NCBI GenBank assembly: GCA_029565675.1
Contig: JAKQNP010000023.1
Location: 1-64,000 of the forward strand
Reading direction: 5' to 3'
DNA: 64,000 nt
Origin: a bacterium
GTDB taxonomy: Bacteria; Zhuqueibacterota; Zhuqueibacteria; Residuimicrobiales; Oceaniaggregativiventaceae
The first letter of the stretch is position 1. The number at the start of each line of letters is the position of its first letter. Shown here piece after piece: positions 9,078 to 18,900 of this stretch. The position numbers and the translations under genes were made by a program. Under the pieces are notes generated by a model. The model saw only the letters and a program-made list of their open reading frames with translations, did no database searches and was not told the DNA's origin.

Positions 9078-10379
9078 TCAGGTCTGCACCGCCAAGCGCA
9101 AGCCGACGGCGATGGTGACGTTTTTTTTTGTCTGACGATTGTATTCTTCCTCCAGATAAAAAGTAACCGGCATTCCGATGCGCAAAGAGGCTACATTTTC
9201 AAGAAAAGCATCCCTGGAAAATCCAAAACAACGGCCATCCTCCCGCGATACCAACCCTGCGGTGCGATTGTGGTTAAGGGATTCAATGCGACCGAGATAA
9301 AGCGTTTTATCGCCAAACTTGTTCTTGACCCAACACTCTTTGAGCTGTTGAGCGACTACCGCGCTGCTGGGCAACTGGCTTAAATCGACCTTATAGCGAT
9401 CGATCCAGCCAGTAGTCTCACCGCGCAGAGACCATCGCATTTCGCGGGCGATCGTCAAGACCAATCGCACATGATCTTTGGCGTGGCTGGTGTCGCCGGT
9501 TTTTTCATAGAGCTTGACCAGCAGTTTAAAAACGTTGATTTTATGCCGTATCTCTTCACCGTTCAACGCCGCGCGCGAGGCATAATTGAGTGCTTGGCGG
9601 TCATCGCCCATTTCGGCATAGACCATAGCGAGTTCTTTTTCCATATACCAATCCGGCTGAAAACGGATCAGTTCATGCAAAATCTGCAAGGCATCCTGAA
9701 ATTCGCCCAGCGCAAACGCGGCGAGTGCAATCTTGCGCTTGAACCAAATTAGATTGTCGGTATGCTCGGGATCGAGTTGCTGCAAAGCCTGTTGACACAA
9801 CTCGATACATTCCCGCGATCGCTGATCGATGAGCAGGGCTTCGCACCGCAAACGATAATAGCGCTCTTTGGGTGTCCATTTTTTATCGTCTGATTTTATT
9901 GTGCGGTTATCGAGCAGCGCGGGATTCAAGTATCCGGTCCATTCGAGAACAGCTGGTGCAGCGAACGGATGGACAAACAATTCAAGAACACGAAAAACAG
10001 TGTCGGTATAAGGGGAAAAACGATCCTCTTGCTTGCACAATTTGACAATAGCCCGGGCAGCCTTGAGAATATTCTGTCGTTCATTCTCATACTGACAACG
10101 GATTTCAGTTCGATAAACAATCCAGGCATAAAGGCGACGAATCTGTGGTGAAGTCGAATCCAATCGGTAGGCTATACGGCAGATTTGCAGCGCTTGTGCA
10201 AATTTTCGCAAGCGATAAAGAGTATAGGCGTAGGCATAGGCAAACTGCGGAGTGCGCACCGGCGGCCGGCTTCGCCAAAGGGCCTCGAGTTGTTTTTCGG
10301 CTTCTTGGTAGTGTGCTTGTTGCCACAATTCTTTGACAACAGCCAAAAACGAATCGATCTCAGCTTGATTTTTCATCAT
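9078..10379 (-). CDS. TPR-repeat protein with C-terminal cold-shock-like OB domain
   Basis: A 433-residue soluble protein. Residues ~1-340 are helical and TPR-like, with repeats such as ALQICRIAYRLD, ALQILHELIRFQPDWY and ALNYASRAALNG. Residues ~355-430 read as a cold-shock/S1-like OB fold: LGRIESLNHNRTAGLVSR, then GRCFGFSRDAF, then GMPVTFYLEEEY, following the beta-strand order of CspA (…GFI…D-FVH…G-V-F). Such domains bind single-stranded RNA or DNA. A TPR array joined to a small OB domain is known in some conflict-system (TOTE-like) proteins, but I see no helicase, primase or nuclease partner here. It is a single cistron; the divergent neighbour is sppA. The function is unassigned. Confidence 0.7.
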   Translation of the reverse strand: MMKNQAEIDSFLAVVKELWQQAHYQEAEKQLEALWRSRPPVRTPQFAYAYAYTLYRLRKFAQALQICRIAYRLDSTSPQIRRLYAWIVYRTEIRCQYENERQNILKAARAIVKLCKQEDRFSPYTDTVFRVLELFVHPFAAPAVLEWTGYLNPALLDNRTIKSDDKKWTPKERYYRLRCEALLIDQRSRECIELCQQALQQLDPEHTDNLIWFKRKIALAAFALGEFQDALQILHELIRFQPDWYMEKELAMVYAEMGDDRQALNYASRAALNGEEIRHKINVFKLLVKLYEKTGDTSHAKDHVRLVLTIAREMRWSLRGETTGWIDRYKVDLSQLPSSAVVAQQLKECWVKNKFGDKTLYLGRIESLNHNRTAGLVSREDGRCFGFSRDAFLENVASLRIGMPVTFYLEEEYNRQTKKNVTIAVGLRLAVQT

Positions 10380-10623
10380 CGCGATACACTGTTGGGTTTA
10401 GCCAAGGTAGAACTTTTTTGCGCAAATAAAAATGATTAATTGTGAGCAAAACTGCTCCATGGTTGTTTGGTAGAGTTCGTCAAATCGAACTTTTCTTTTT
10501 TGTTGCATTATACTTCTATGTTTATTAAAATCAACTATCACGATTTTCCCGTTCCCGCCAGATCTGTCCTGTTAGGAAAAATTGCCGAGTATCACCAATC
10601 TGACTAGCCACTGAGGATCATTC

Positions 10624-12480
10624 ATGACTACAAACACCAATTCTGACCAAGAAACAAGCAGAAAACGCAGTGGTTGCGGTTTGCTTGCGGCAGTCATCGC
10701 CCTGTTGGCAATCGGTTTTTTGGTTACCATCATCGGTTTGATCAGTTTTTTCGCCGTTTTTCGCCAATCTCCAGACAGAGTGATGCCCAAGAGCACCTTG
10801 TGTCTTGAGGCATCGGATATTGTGGTTGAACTCGCGACAGCCGAGCAACCACCGCTGCTGGCGATCGAACCTCGGGGAACTGCACTTTTCGACATTCTAG
10901 CAGCGATACGGCGCGCCAAGGATGATGACCATATTGACGGTATCTATTTTCAATCGGGTGATCTGCGATGCGGATTCGCGAAAGCCATGGAAATCCGCCA
11001 AGAGCTGCTCGATTTTAAATCATCTGGCAAAACCATCTATGCATTTATCGAATGGGGTGATGAGCTGGACTATTATTTTGCCAGCACCGCCGACACCATT
11101 TCGATGGCACCGGAAGCGATGTTCGAGTTCAATGGCTTTGGTACTTCCGCGCTTTTTTGGCGTGGGGCATTGGATAAGCTGGGCATCGAGCTATTTGTTG
11201 ACCAACATGAAGACTACAAATCGGCGGCGGAAGTTTATTCCCGCCAGCAGTTCAGCAAAGAAGCACGAGAAACTCTGCGCAAATTGTTGATGCAACGCCA
11301 CAGCTGGTTTATCGAAGCCATCTCCGCCAGCCGAAATCTCACCCCTGCAGAAGTAGAAAATGGACTGTCAGAAGGTCTCTATACGGCCAAGGCGATGCTG
11401 GAACATGGATTGATCGACGCCATCGAGCCAAAGCAAAAAGTGCATGAGCGGATTAAAAATCAATTGGATCTGGACGAACCTCGTTTTGTCTGCCTGAACG
11501 ATTACATCGAAGCGCCTGGAAGCAGAAATAAAAGCAAGATCAACCGCGATCATGAAATCGCTGTTGTCGTCGCCTCTGGAACCATCGTCTCCGGTGACAC
11601 CGATGATTATGGTCCGTTGAGCGATGGACTACTGGCTTCGGAAAATTTGATCCAAGCTTTGCGCGCTGCCCGCGACAACGATCGAATCAGCGCCATTGTT
11701 CTGCGCATCGACAGCCCGGGCGGGTCGGTTCTGGCAGCTGATGAAATCTGGCAAGAAATCCGTGAAATTCGAAAAGACAAACCGGTCTTTGCGTCAATGA
11801 GCGATGTCGCTGCCTCGGGAGGTTATTATATTGCCATCGCTTGTGACACCATAATCGCACATCCGGCCACGCTGACCGGCTCAATCGGCGTCATCTCCGC
11901 CATTCCGAATTTCAGCGGCCTTCTTGCCCAGATGGACATCACTGTCGATACCGTAAAAACCTCTCGTTCAGCGGTTTTTCTCGATCCTTTTCTGCCCTTT
12001 GCAGAAAGAGACAGGCAAAAATTCTCCAACGCCGCTCGCGAAACTTATTTTCGTTTTGTCGAAAAGACCGCCAACGCCCGCAGGATGTCGTTCGAGCAAG
12101 CGCGGGATTTGGCAAAAGGTCGAGTCTGGGTTGGCCAAGATGCCTATGAAAACAGCCTGGTTGATTCACTGGGAGGTTTATGGACAGCGATCGAATTTAC
12201 CAAAGATTATCTGAATATTCCAGCAGATGAACGGGTACGCATTCATTTCTATCCTGAACCTGAGGATTTATTTGCTGCATTGCGCAAATGGTTGCCTCTG
12301 CGCATGAGCAATTCCCAAACAATCGAAAAAAGACTGGCCTTTGCATCGCTGCCGCAGCTCTGGATGCTGCTCAGACCGGCAGAGAGAGCGCAGTTGACTT
12401 ATTTGCTGCAACTGGCGGTCATGTCCCGCAAAGAATCAACTTTGATGGCTCTGCCATTTTCCTTGTCGCTTGACCAGTGA
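10624..12480 (+). CDS. sppA: signal peptide peptidase SppA, long (67K) type
   Basis: A 618-residue S49 serine protease that degrades cleaved signal peptides in the inner membrane. One transmembrane helix (about residues 18-46) is followed by two tandem S49 domains, as in E. coli SppA. The Ser/Lys dyad is visible: Lys199 in HEDYKSAAE of the first repeat and Ser398 in DVAASGGYY of the second, with RIDSPGGSV and LTGSIGVI framing the active site. The length matches the family (about 618 residues). A short GAGG precedes the ATG. The gene stands alone; its 3' end abuts a broken gene on the opposite strand. Confidence 0.94.
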   Translation: MTTNTNSDQETSRKRSGCGLLAAVIALLAIGFLVTIIGLISFFAVFRQSPDRVMPKSTLCLEASDIVVELATAEQPPLLAIEPRGTALFDILAAIRRAKDDDHIDGIYFQSGDLRCGFAKAMEIRQELLDFKSSGKTIYAFIEWGDELDYYFASTADTISMAPEAMFEFNGFGTSALFWRGALDKLGIELFVDQHEDYKSAAEVYSRQQFSKEARETLRKLLMQRHSWFIEAISASRNLTPAEVENGLSEGLYTAKAMLEHGLIDAIEPKQKVHERIKNQLDLDEPRFVCLNDYIEAPGSRNKSKINRDHEIAVVVASGTIVSGDTDDYGPLSDGLLASENLIQALRAARDNDRISAIVLRIDSPGGSVLAADEIWQEIREIRKDKPVFASMSDVAASGGYYIAIACDTIIAHPATLTGSIGVISAIPNFSGLLAQMDITVDTVKTSRSAVFLDPFLPFAERDRQKFSNAARETYFRFVEKTANARRMSFEQARDLAKGRVWVGQDAYENSLVDSLGGLWTAIEFTKDYLNIPADERVRIHFYPEPEDLFAALRKWLPLRMSNSQTIEKRLAFASLPQLWMLLRPAERAQLTYLLQLAVMSRKESTLMALPFSLSLDQ

Positions 12481-12628
12481 GGCGCTCTTTTCGGTTTGCA
12501 AACGTTTGCCGTCGACCGAGCGGCAAGTAGCCGACTTGATTGATGCGCATGAAAATGGAATTGTTGACAACCTGCGCATCCACGCCACAGATCAGGCCGC
12601 AGGATAAAAAAAGGGCACAAAGCATCAA
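12481..12628 (-). pseudogene. 5' remnant of a secreted GH9-type (cellulase Ig-like N-terminal) gene
   Basis: On the minus strand an ATG at 12628 opens a clear signal peptide (MMLCALFLSCGLICGVDA) followed by IFMRINQVGYLP. RINQVGYLP is the start of the cellulase N-terminal Ig-like (CelD_N) domain found in GH9 enzymes and relatives. The frame then runs directly into the complement of the sppA 3' end and stops inside it at 12419, with no catalytic domain. I read this as the first ~40 codons of a lost gene, cut off at or near the sppA stop. The homology call rests on one short motif and is tentative. Confidence 0.5.
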
Positions 12629-12716
12629 GCTGTACAGCCGATTTCGTCTCTTTCTCGGGGTTCCTTATACCAGCGATCCGCCGTTGAGCCGAATCGATTG
12701 ATTTGTATGCCGTCTG

Positions 12717-13745
12717 TTAAAGCCCCAGTCCGAAACTGAAGAGATGAACAGCGTTGAACACACCGAAATCCTGATAGGCGTAATCGAAAAAGACCCGTTG
12801 TCCCTGAAATTTCTTGTGCACTCCCAGGCCAGCGGTCAGGCCTCGCTCATCGAAATTCCCCATATAACCCAGCCGCACCATCAACAAATTGAGATAGGTA
12901 TAGTCGATGCCGAATTGAACTTTTTCCTGAAAGTCGCGTGGATGGCGGGTTTCAAAGCCGACCAGAAAACGATGTTCATCGCCCAGGGGATTAAAAAATG
13001 AGAACGGATCGACTGTCAGGCTAAAACTGACTGCAAATGGCAGCGGAAATTTTTCATCCTCATAACGGATTTCGCGGCTGAAATTCTGGATGGCGGCGCC
13101 AAAACGAATTCCGTGAGCAAGGAAATCATAGACAGCGCCGACATCGATTGCCGGCTCGCTGAGAGCATACTCTTTTTGCTCCATGACCAGTTCCGGGTCG
13201 TCAACGTCTTTCCCGGTCACGCCGATCCAGGTGGATCCCAGGTCTTGATGAGCATATTTAACCCGGACGCCATAGGAAAAACGATCGCTGACCTTTTGGC
13301 TGAAAGTCAATCCCAGAGCATAAGCCTGGGGACTGAAGGTTTCGGTATCCTCGAACCCGAGCGCATTGTTGGCGCGCCGGGTGCCGTAAAAATCGCCGTA
13401 ATCCATCATCACCAGGTCGGCGGCCATCACCGCAAATCCACCCAGTTGCACCGCAAATGCCGCAGAATTGACATTGATGTCGGCAATGCCGTTGGTGTGG
13501 TTGAGGCGCAGATCCATCTGCGATTCGATCCAGCTCACTCCGGCCGGATTCCAGAACGCGGCATTGGCGTTGCGCAACAACGACACACCCATACCGCCGC
13601 GGCCGACGGCTTCCGCGGAAATCGGATTCTCCAGAAATCGAAATCCAACCTGGCCTTTTTTGATGATATCGCTTTGTGCCGGCGCCGACAGCAGAATAAT
13701 GACCAACGCGATAAGAGCAATCGACAAAGTACGATTGATATGCAT
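12717..13745 (-). CDS. PorV/PorQ-family outer-membrane beta-barrel protein
   Basis: A 342-residue exported protein with an N-terminal signal peptide (ending near APAQS) and the family hallmark at the start of the barrel: GVGFR-like FRFLENPISAEAVGRGG, followed by NANAAFWNPAGVSW. The rest is beta-strand rich and ends in FSFGLGL, typical of a FadL/PorV-like barrel. In type IX secretion, PorV shuttles cargo with C-terminal sorting domains to the cell surface; PorV/PorQ relatives are also common in FCB phyla without a proven secretion role. It is the last gene of a three-gene minus-strand operon with a FlgD-type secreted protein (50 bases upstream) and a TonB receptor, which suggests a surface module. 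Confidence 0.82.
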   Translation of the reverse strand: MHINRTLSIALIALVIILLSAPAQSDIIKKGQVGFRFLENPISAEAVGRGGMGVSLLRNANAAFWNPAGVSWIESQMDLRLNHTNGIADINVNSAAFAVQLGGFAVMAADLVMMDYGDFYGTRRANNALGFEDTETFSPQAYALGLTFSQKVSDRFSYGVRVKYAHQDLGSTWIGVTGKDVDDPELVMEQKEYALSEPAIDVGAVYDFLAHGIRFGAAIQNFSREIRYEDEKFPLPFAVSFSLTVDPFSFFNPLGDEHRFLVGFETRHPRDFQEKVQFGIDYTYLNLLMVRLGYMGNFDERGLTAGLGVHKKFQGQRVFFDYAYQDFGVFNAVHLFSFGLGL

Positions 13746-13794
13746 GATGGGTTCTCCTCACGCTAAACGCTAAACTGTTGCACACCGGCCTGCA

Positions 13795-15903
13795 TCAACG
13801 CACGACAATGAATTTCACAAATTGGTCTGGAAGCGTTTTGCCTGCAACATCGACAGCTTCGGTCACCGCCAATACATAAATACCACTGACAATATATTGA
13901 TTGGAATCGGTGCGTTGGTCCCAGACCTCTTGATCGGTGCCGAAATGGTCGATTGCCGCAATGCGATCGCCTGTTTCGGTAAAGATGGTCAGTTTGCACT
14001 GATAGGGCAAACAGGTAAAGAGAATACGGGATTCATTGCCGGGAAAACCCAATCCGCCGGCGTTGACCGTCGCCGGGTTGGGCACCACGCGAACACGGTC
14101 TGTCGTTGCCAGTCCTGCTTGAAAAGAGATCGCCGGCAGACCGCTGCGGTTGGTGTAGCGCGAGCTTTCCAGCGTTTGGCCAGGGATCAGACCGTCGGTG
14201 TTTTGCGAACCGTCGTCTCGAGCGGTAACCGCATAGTAATAACTGACCCCACGGATAATATCCCGATCGATGTATTCGGTTTGACCGCGGTCTGTGGTTT
14301 CATAAATCTTGACCCACCTTTCACCGGAAGAATTGTCCTCAGGATCGTTGACATAAGCAGCGCCCTTTTTGCGGTAGACGCACCAGGCTTCCCAGTCATC
14401 CACACCTGTATCGGGATCCTTGAAATAGCTATCGCTGGGATACGACCAATGCACGCGAACCTGATCGGCATCGCTGATCACATCGAGATCCGGCGGCGGT
14501 GGAGGATCGGGAATATCGAAACCGCGGTTGAAGGTCCATAAAGCGCGATCCATGCTTTTAAACAAAGAGTCGCGTCCGGTCAGCATATAGGCATTTTTAT
14601 CGGCATCAGAGATCTGGCCGGAGAACCAGGCTTTGCCGATACTGTCGGCTTTTTCCCATGAGATGGAGCCGACTCCGACCGCATAGACCACGGTAATCGA
14701 ATCCTGTCGATTGTTTTCCCAATCAAGAGTCAGCTCATAGGGGCCGACAGTGATAAAACGCATCGGGCCTTTTTCCGGCACCGGCGAAAAGCCTTCGGTA
14801 ACGGCATCGAGGGGAAATTTGCCGCGCGAATCGTTGCCGATGTAGGTATCACGCAAACCGAAATCCCTTCTCCCCCACAAATCTTTGACAATCGAACCGT
14901 GCGGCATCGAATAAGGCTGTTCAACATCATCGACGGGATTGTCATGCGATGTGGGGGCATAGAGCAAGCTAAAGCCAGGAATTTGCGGCGACAACAGATG
15001 TCCATTGGTGCGATCCGGATCGCCGGTATCATCGCTGCTGCCGTTTGGATACGGCGTGATCCCTGTTTTTTTATCGTCCCAATAATACGCAATCTTGAGA
15101 TTGTTGCGGCTGTTGGCAGCCGCCAACACAGATGGTCCCGCGAACCAGCTGTCCAGATCGTCTTCTCCCTCGAATGAGAACGAACCCAGAACATCGTATT
15201 CGCCGGATTTGGTTGGACCAAAGCTAAAAGAAAGCGGCCACCAGAGGCGGATGTTCTGCGACGGAAAAAAATCTTCTGGGCCCGGATTTTCAATCTCCCT
15301 TTTGGTCTCGCCGGTGAATTTGTAGGTGGCTTTCCAGATGGCATAATTGTCGTGATTGGGATTGCTGTAAGCATAGACCTCAACACGGGTTCGGATTCCC
15401 CAGAAGGGCATGATATCTTCCCAGGTCGCAACAATATCGGCTGGCAGGTCGGGATCTGTTTGCCAGCGATATTCCTGATAGAGTGGCACGCCGTCAACCG
15501 TTACATATGGCGGACGGTAACGCCGCCGTTCCCAGGAAAAATCGTTTTTTCCGTTGCTGACAAAGGGTGTGGGAATGATCTTTTTTTGTCCCAGTTGGTC
15601 GATGCAGCCGTTGTCATCCAGGCAGACGGGATTGAAGATTTGATAGAGCATTTGTGAATGCCATTCGTCTTGTGGATAATAAAACAGCTCAGTTTGTTCT
15701 GCGCCGGTCCCTGTCAGCATCCAGCTGAACTGAGTCGTGAATTGCCCTTCGCCGTTCAGCTTTTTCATATCCCATCTTATGGCATTGACGTTGAGAAAAA
15801 GCGGCGCGCCGTTCAAATCCTTTTGCGCAGCAGCCGGCGTCCAATCACCGATAACCATGGCCAGGCAGAGCATCGTCAACAAGCTGATTCGATTGATTCT
15901 CAT
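13795..15903 (-). CDS. large secreted protein with Fn3-like segment and FlgD/T9SS-type C-terminus
   Basis: A 702-residue exported protein. A signal peptide (residues 1-26, ending TPAAA) precedes a long region of aromatic, beta-rich sequence without a recognised domain. At about 470-580 lies an Fn3-like segment (PPPPPDLDVISDADQVRVHW, then CVYRKKG). The C-terminal ~95 residues (RVVPNPATVNAGGLGF, LTIFTETGDRIAAI, YIVSGIYVLAV, FVKFIVVR) match FlgD-Ig/type A sorting domains seen on surface proteins of FCB bacteria. It lies between the TonB receptor and the PorV-like gene in one operon (44 and 49 bases between genes). It is probably surface-anchored or secreted; no enzymatic motif is seen. Confidence 0.72.
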   Translation of the reverse strand: MRINRISLLTMLCLAMVIGDWTPAAAQKDLNGAPLFLNVNAIRWDMKKLNGEGQFTTQFSWMLTGTGAEQTELFYYPQDEWHSQMLYQIFNPVCLDDNGCIDQLGQKKIIPTPFVSNGKNDFSWERRRYRPPYVTVDGVPLYQEYRWQTDPDLPADIVATWEDIMPFWGIRTRVEVYAYSNPNHDNYAIWKATYKFTGETKREIENPGPEDFFPSQNIRLWWPLSFSFGPTKSGEYDVLGSFSFEGEDDLDSWFAGPSVLAAANSRNNLKIAYYWDDKKTGITPYPNGSSDDTGDPDRTNGHLLSPQIPGFSLLYAPTSHDNPVDDVEQPYSMPHGSIVKDLWGRRDFGLRDTYIGNDSRGKFPLDAVTEGFSPVPEKGPMRFITVGPYELTLDWENNRQDSITVVYAVGVGSISWEKADSIGKAWFSGQISDADKNAYMLTGRDSLFKSMDRALWTFNRGFDIPDPPPPPDLDVISDADQVRVHWSYPSDSYFKDPDTGVDDWEAWCVYRKKGAAYVNDPEDNSSGERWVKIYETTDRGQTEYIDRDIIRGVSYYYAVTARDDGSQNTDGLIPGQTLESSRYTNRSGLPAISFQAGLATTDRVRVVPNPATVNAGGLGFPGNESRILFTCLPYQCKLTIFTETGDRIAAIDHFGTDQEVWDQRTDSNQYIVSGIYVLAVTEAVDVAGKTLPDQFVKFIVVR

Positions 15904-15947
15904 GTTTGTATACTCCCACGGCTAAAGAGGTTGCAATAGAACACAAC

Positions 15948-18900
15948 TTAAAAGTTTATCCGCAGGCCGAGCAAAACCCGGCGCGGATTGAGAAACAGCG
16001 GAGCGGTAAACCAGCCGATATTGATGTGTTCTTTGTCCCAATCGCCCAACTGGTCATCCCCATGTTGCTCGCCGCTCTCGAACGGAAAGTGCAGAGACTC
16101 GATATAACGATCGTATTGCGCGGTGCTCATATTGGAAAAAGACAGCCGTTTCTGTTCGAGCAGATTTTGCACCGTGCAGATTGCTTCCAATTGCATGCCT
16201 GCCAGCTGAAAAAGCTTGGAGACGCGCAGGTCAAAGTTTGAATAATCGACGATTTTGATCTTTTTCTGCTCTGCTTCAGGAGCATACGGATTGACGATCG
16301 ATTCACCGCCGTCGCGCCACTCGAAGATGAGGTTGCCATACCAACTGCTCAACGGTTGCCAACCCAACAAGCGAAAACCCCATTGCGGTGGTGTGTGGAG
16401 ATTGAGATTAAAGTGTCCGCGCGGCAAAGGCTGGGTCACGGTAAGGTTGGGATTGCGCATCTCTTCCAGCGAACGCAAGCGGTTTTCATAGACATTGGCC
16501 AGCCCAGAACGGCCGCTGCTCTGCAGCATATATTCGTAGTTGCTCCAAAAAGTGATAAAACGGCCAAGACTTTTTTCAAAACGCACCTCAATACCGCGAA
16601 TGTCTTTATAGGCATCGGGGAAGTACTGCTGCACATAGAGTTCTTCCCAGTAATCGATATATTTGCGGTTGAGTGGTTCGCCTTTGATGTCCTTGTAATA
16701 AATAGAAAGATTGATCAGATAGTCATTAAAGATCCGGTGCTCGTAACCGAATTCGTAGGCCACGGTACGGGCCATATCGAGCTGCGGTGACGGCACATTG
16801 GCCACGCCCGGCATAACCGCCTGGTTGTAAATGAAATGGATATTGGGCCGCTGATAAAAATGGCCATAGTTGAAATAAAGCTTGCTGTTGACCGTCACCG
16901 GGAAAGACACGCCCAAACGCGGAGAAATCTTGAACTGCGTCGGTTTTTCATCTTTCGGCCAGCCTTCCGGGTTTTCCAACTTGTCGCGAAAGGCTTGCCA
17001 TTTTTCCCAGGAACCGAATTCGCCCGGCATATATTGATAGATCAGGTTATAGAAATTGGCATAATCAAGATCGAGTGGATGCTGTACGAGATAGGAATAT
17101 TTTTGTGGATTGAAATAATCGCCGCGCACACCGATGGTGGCGATCATGCCTTGAAATTCCAGTTTGTCCTGCAAATAGATGCCAGCTTCGATCGGTTTGG
17201 CGGTGAAATACTGCCAACTGTCCGGTGTCCAGCTTTTTTCCGACTGCAACCAGCTGCCGGAATTGACCGACAGATAGTTGTAGTTGATGTTGAAACCGGC
17301 TTCCAATTCGTGATGTCGGCCGGCCTGATAGGTCAAATCGGTGCGCAGAGTGGAAACCCAGGAATAGGAGGAATCGGACGACTGCAAGCCGCCATAGAGC
17401 CAAAACATGTTGTTGATGTCGGTCAACCAGTTGGTCGATGCATTGGGCGATCCCACCTGTGGAACATTGAGCACGCGGATCGAATCCACCAGAGCCCAGG
17501 CGCTGTTTTTGCTGGTGTCGACAGCAAACGGAGTCAGTTCGTGATCGTTGTAGCTGAACTGGAAGTCCACCACATAAAAACCCCGGTCGGAAAAGGCGTG
17601 ATTGAACTTGAGGCCACCAAAAATATAGCGCTGATCATAGAATTGCAGGCGGCTGCGGTTGAACATCTGCTCGAATCCATTCGATCCGCCAAGCAAGCGG
17701 GCTTGCTGCTGCACGGACACAGAGGTGCTGCTGAGAAAATTGAAACGGCTCGAATTGTCGATCAAGGCGCCGCCATAAGTGGTCGGCGAGCCAGCGGTCA
17801 AAGTGTTGACTTTGGCGAGCATGCCATTGGCCGACAATTTCATCGACGGATTCAGGCGTGTGGTCAACTTGAGTTGAGTGTTCCAGTCGATGTAATTGTC
17901 GCGTGGACCGATGGGGTAGGCATATTGGGTATTTTCGTACTTGCCTCCGACCATAAAAGTCGTTTTGCCAAGGAAATCGCCCAGCAAGGGCAACCGTGCT
18001 CCCGGCACAGGCCCGGTCAGAGTGGCCTCAACAAAAACATCCGGTTCTGTGCCAAACGAGTACTGCGGATGCTGCAACATCCACAATTTGCGTTTCTGTT
18101 CAGATGTAAGAGTCACACCTTTCGGGATGCCGATCGCATCGTAATTGCTGATGCCTACCCGGCGGTTATTCCATCCCTGGAAAAACTGAAATTCTTCCGG
18201 AACTCCCTCTTTTCCGCGTGCGCCGGTGTAAGCAAAGCCGTTGGCGGAGGTATCTGCAAAGACCCGATAGATCCAAGAGGCATCGCTCCAGGGATTTTCG
18301 CCAAAGAATTTCTGCTGATTGGCCGGCGTCATGTCGAATTTCAGCGACAGGTTGTAGCGTTCGCGATTGCCTTCCTTGGTCACCGCATTGACCAGACCTG
18401 AACGAAAACCGCCGTATTTGGCGACAAAACCGCCGGTCAGAACCTGCAATTCTTCCACAGAGGTGGAATTGATCGATAAATAGGAGTTTTCTGAACGCGG
18501 ATCGCGCACAGAGATCCCATCGATCCGCACATCGGTTTCGCGTATGGCGCCGCCGCGGATGCTCAGTCCATGGCCGTCAGCGCCGGAAACCAGCTCCACG
18601 CCCTTCAGTTTGCTGACAAATTCATCGACGCGCATCACCGGCGTCATGGCCACACGCTCGGTCAAGATGATCTCCTGGGTACCGGCGACGTCGGGCTTGA
18701 TCACTTCGCGCTCAGCTACCACAGCTACCTCCCCCATCTCGATCGCCTCGAGCTGCAGCGGGAAATCAACGGTGATGGTCCGGTCAATATTGACCCGCAC
18801 CTGTTTGCTGACTCGCGAACGGTATCCCATAAAAGTCGCTTTGATGTCATAGGACCCGGGTGAGACGTTGAGAATTACGAAAAAGCCGTCCTGATCCGTT

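Noticed and set aside
16836-18401. Long plus-strand open frame (521 codons) opposite the TonB receptor
   Set aside because: It lies wholly antisense to a receptor with clear plug and barrel motifs and has no recognisable domain; GC-rich third positions of the real gene create such shadows.
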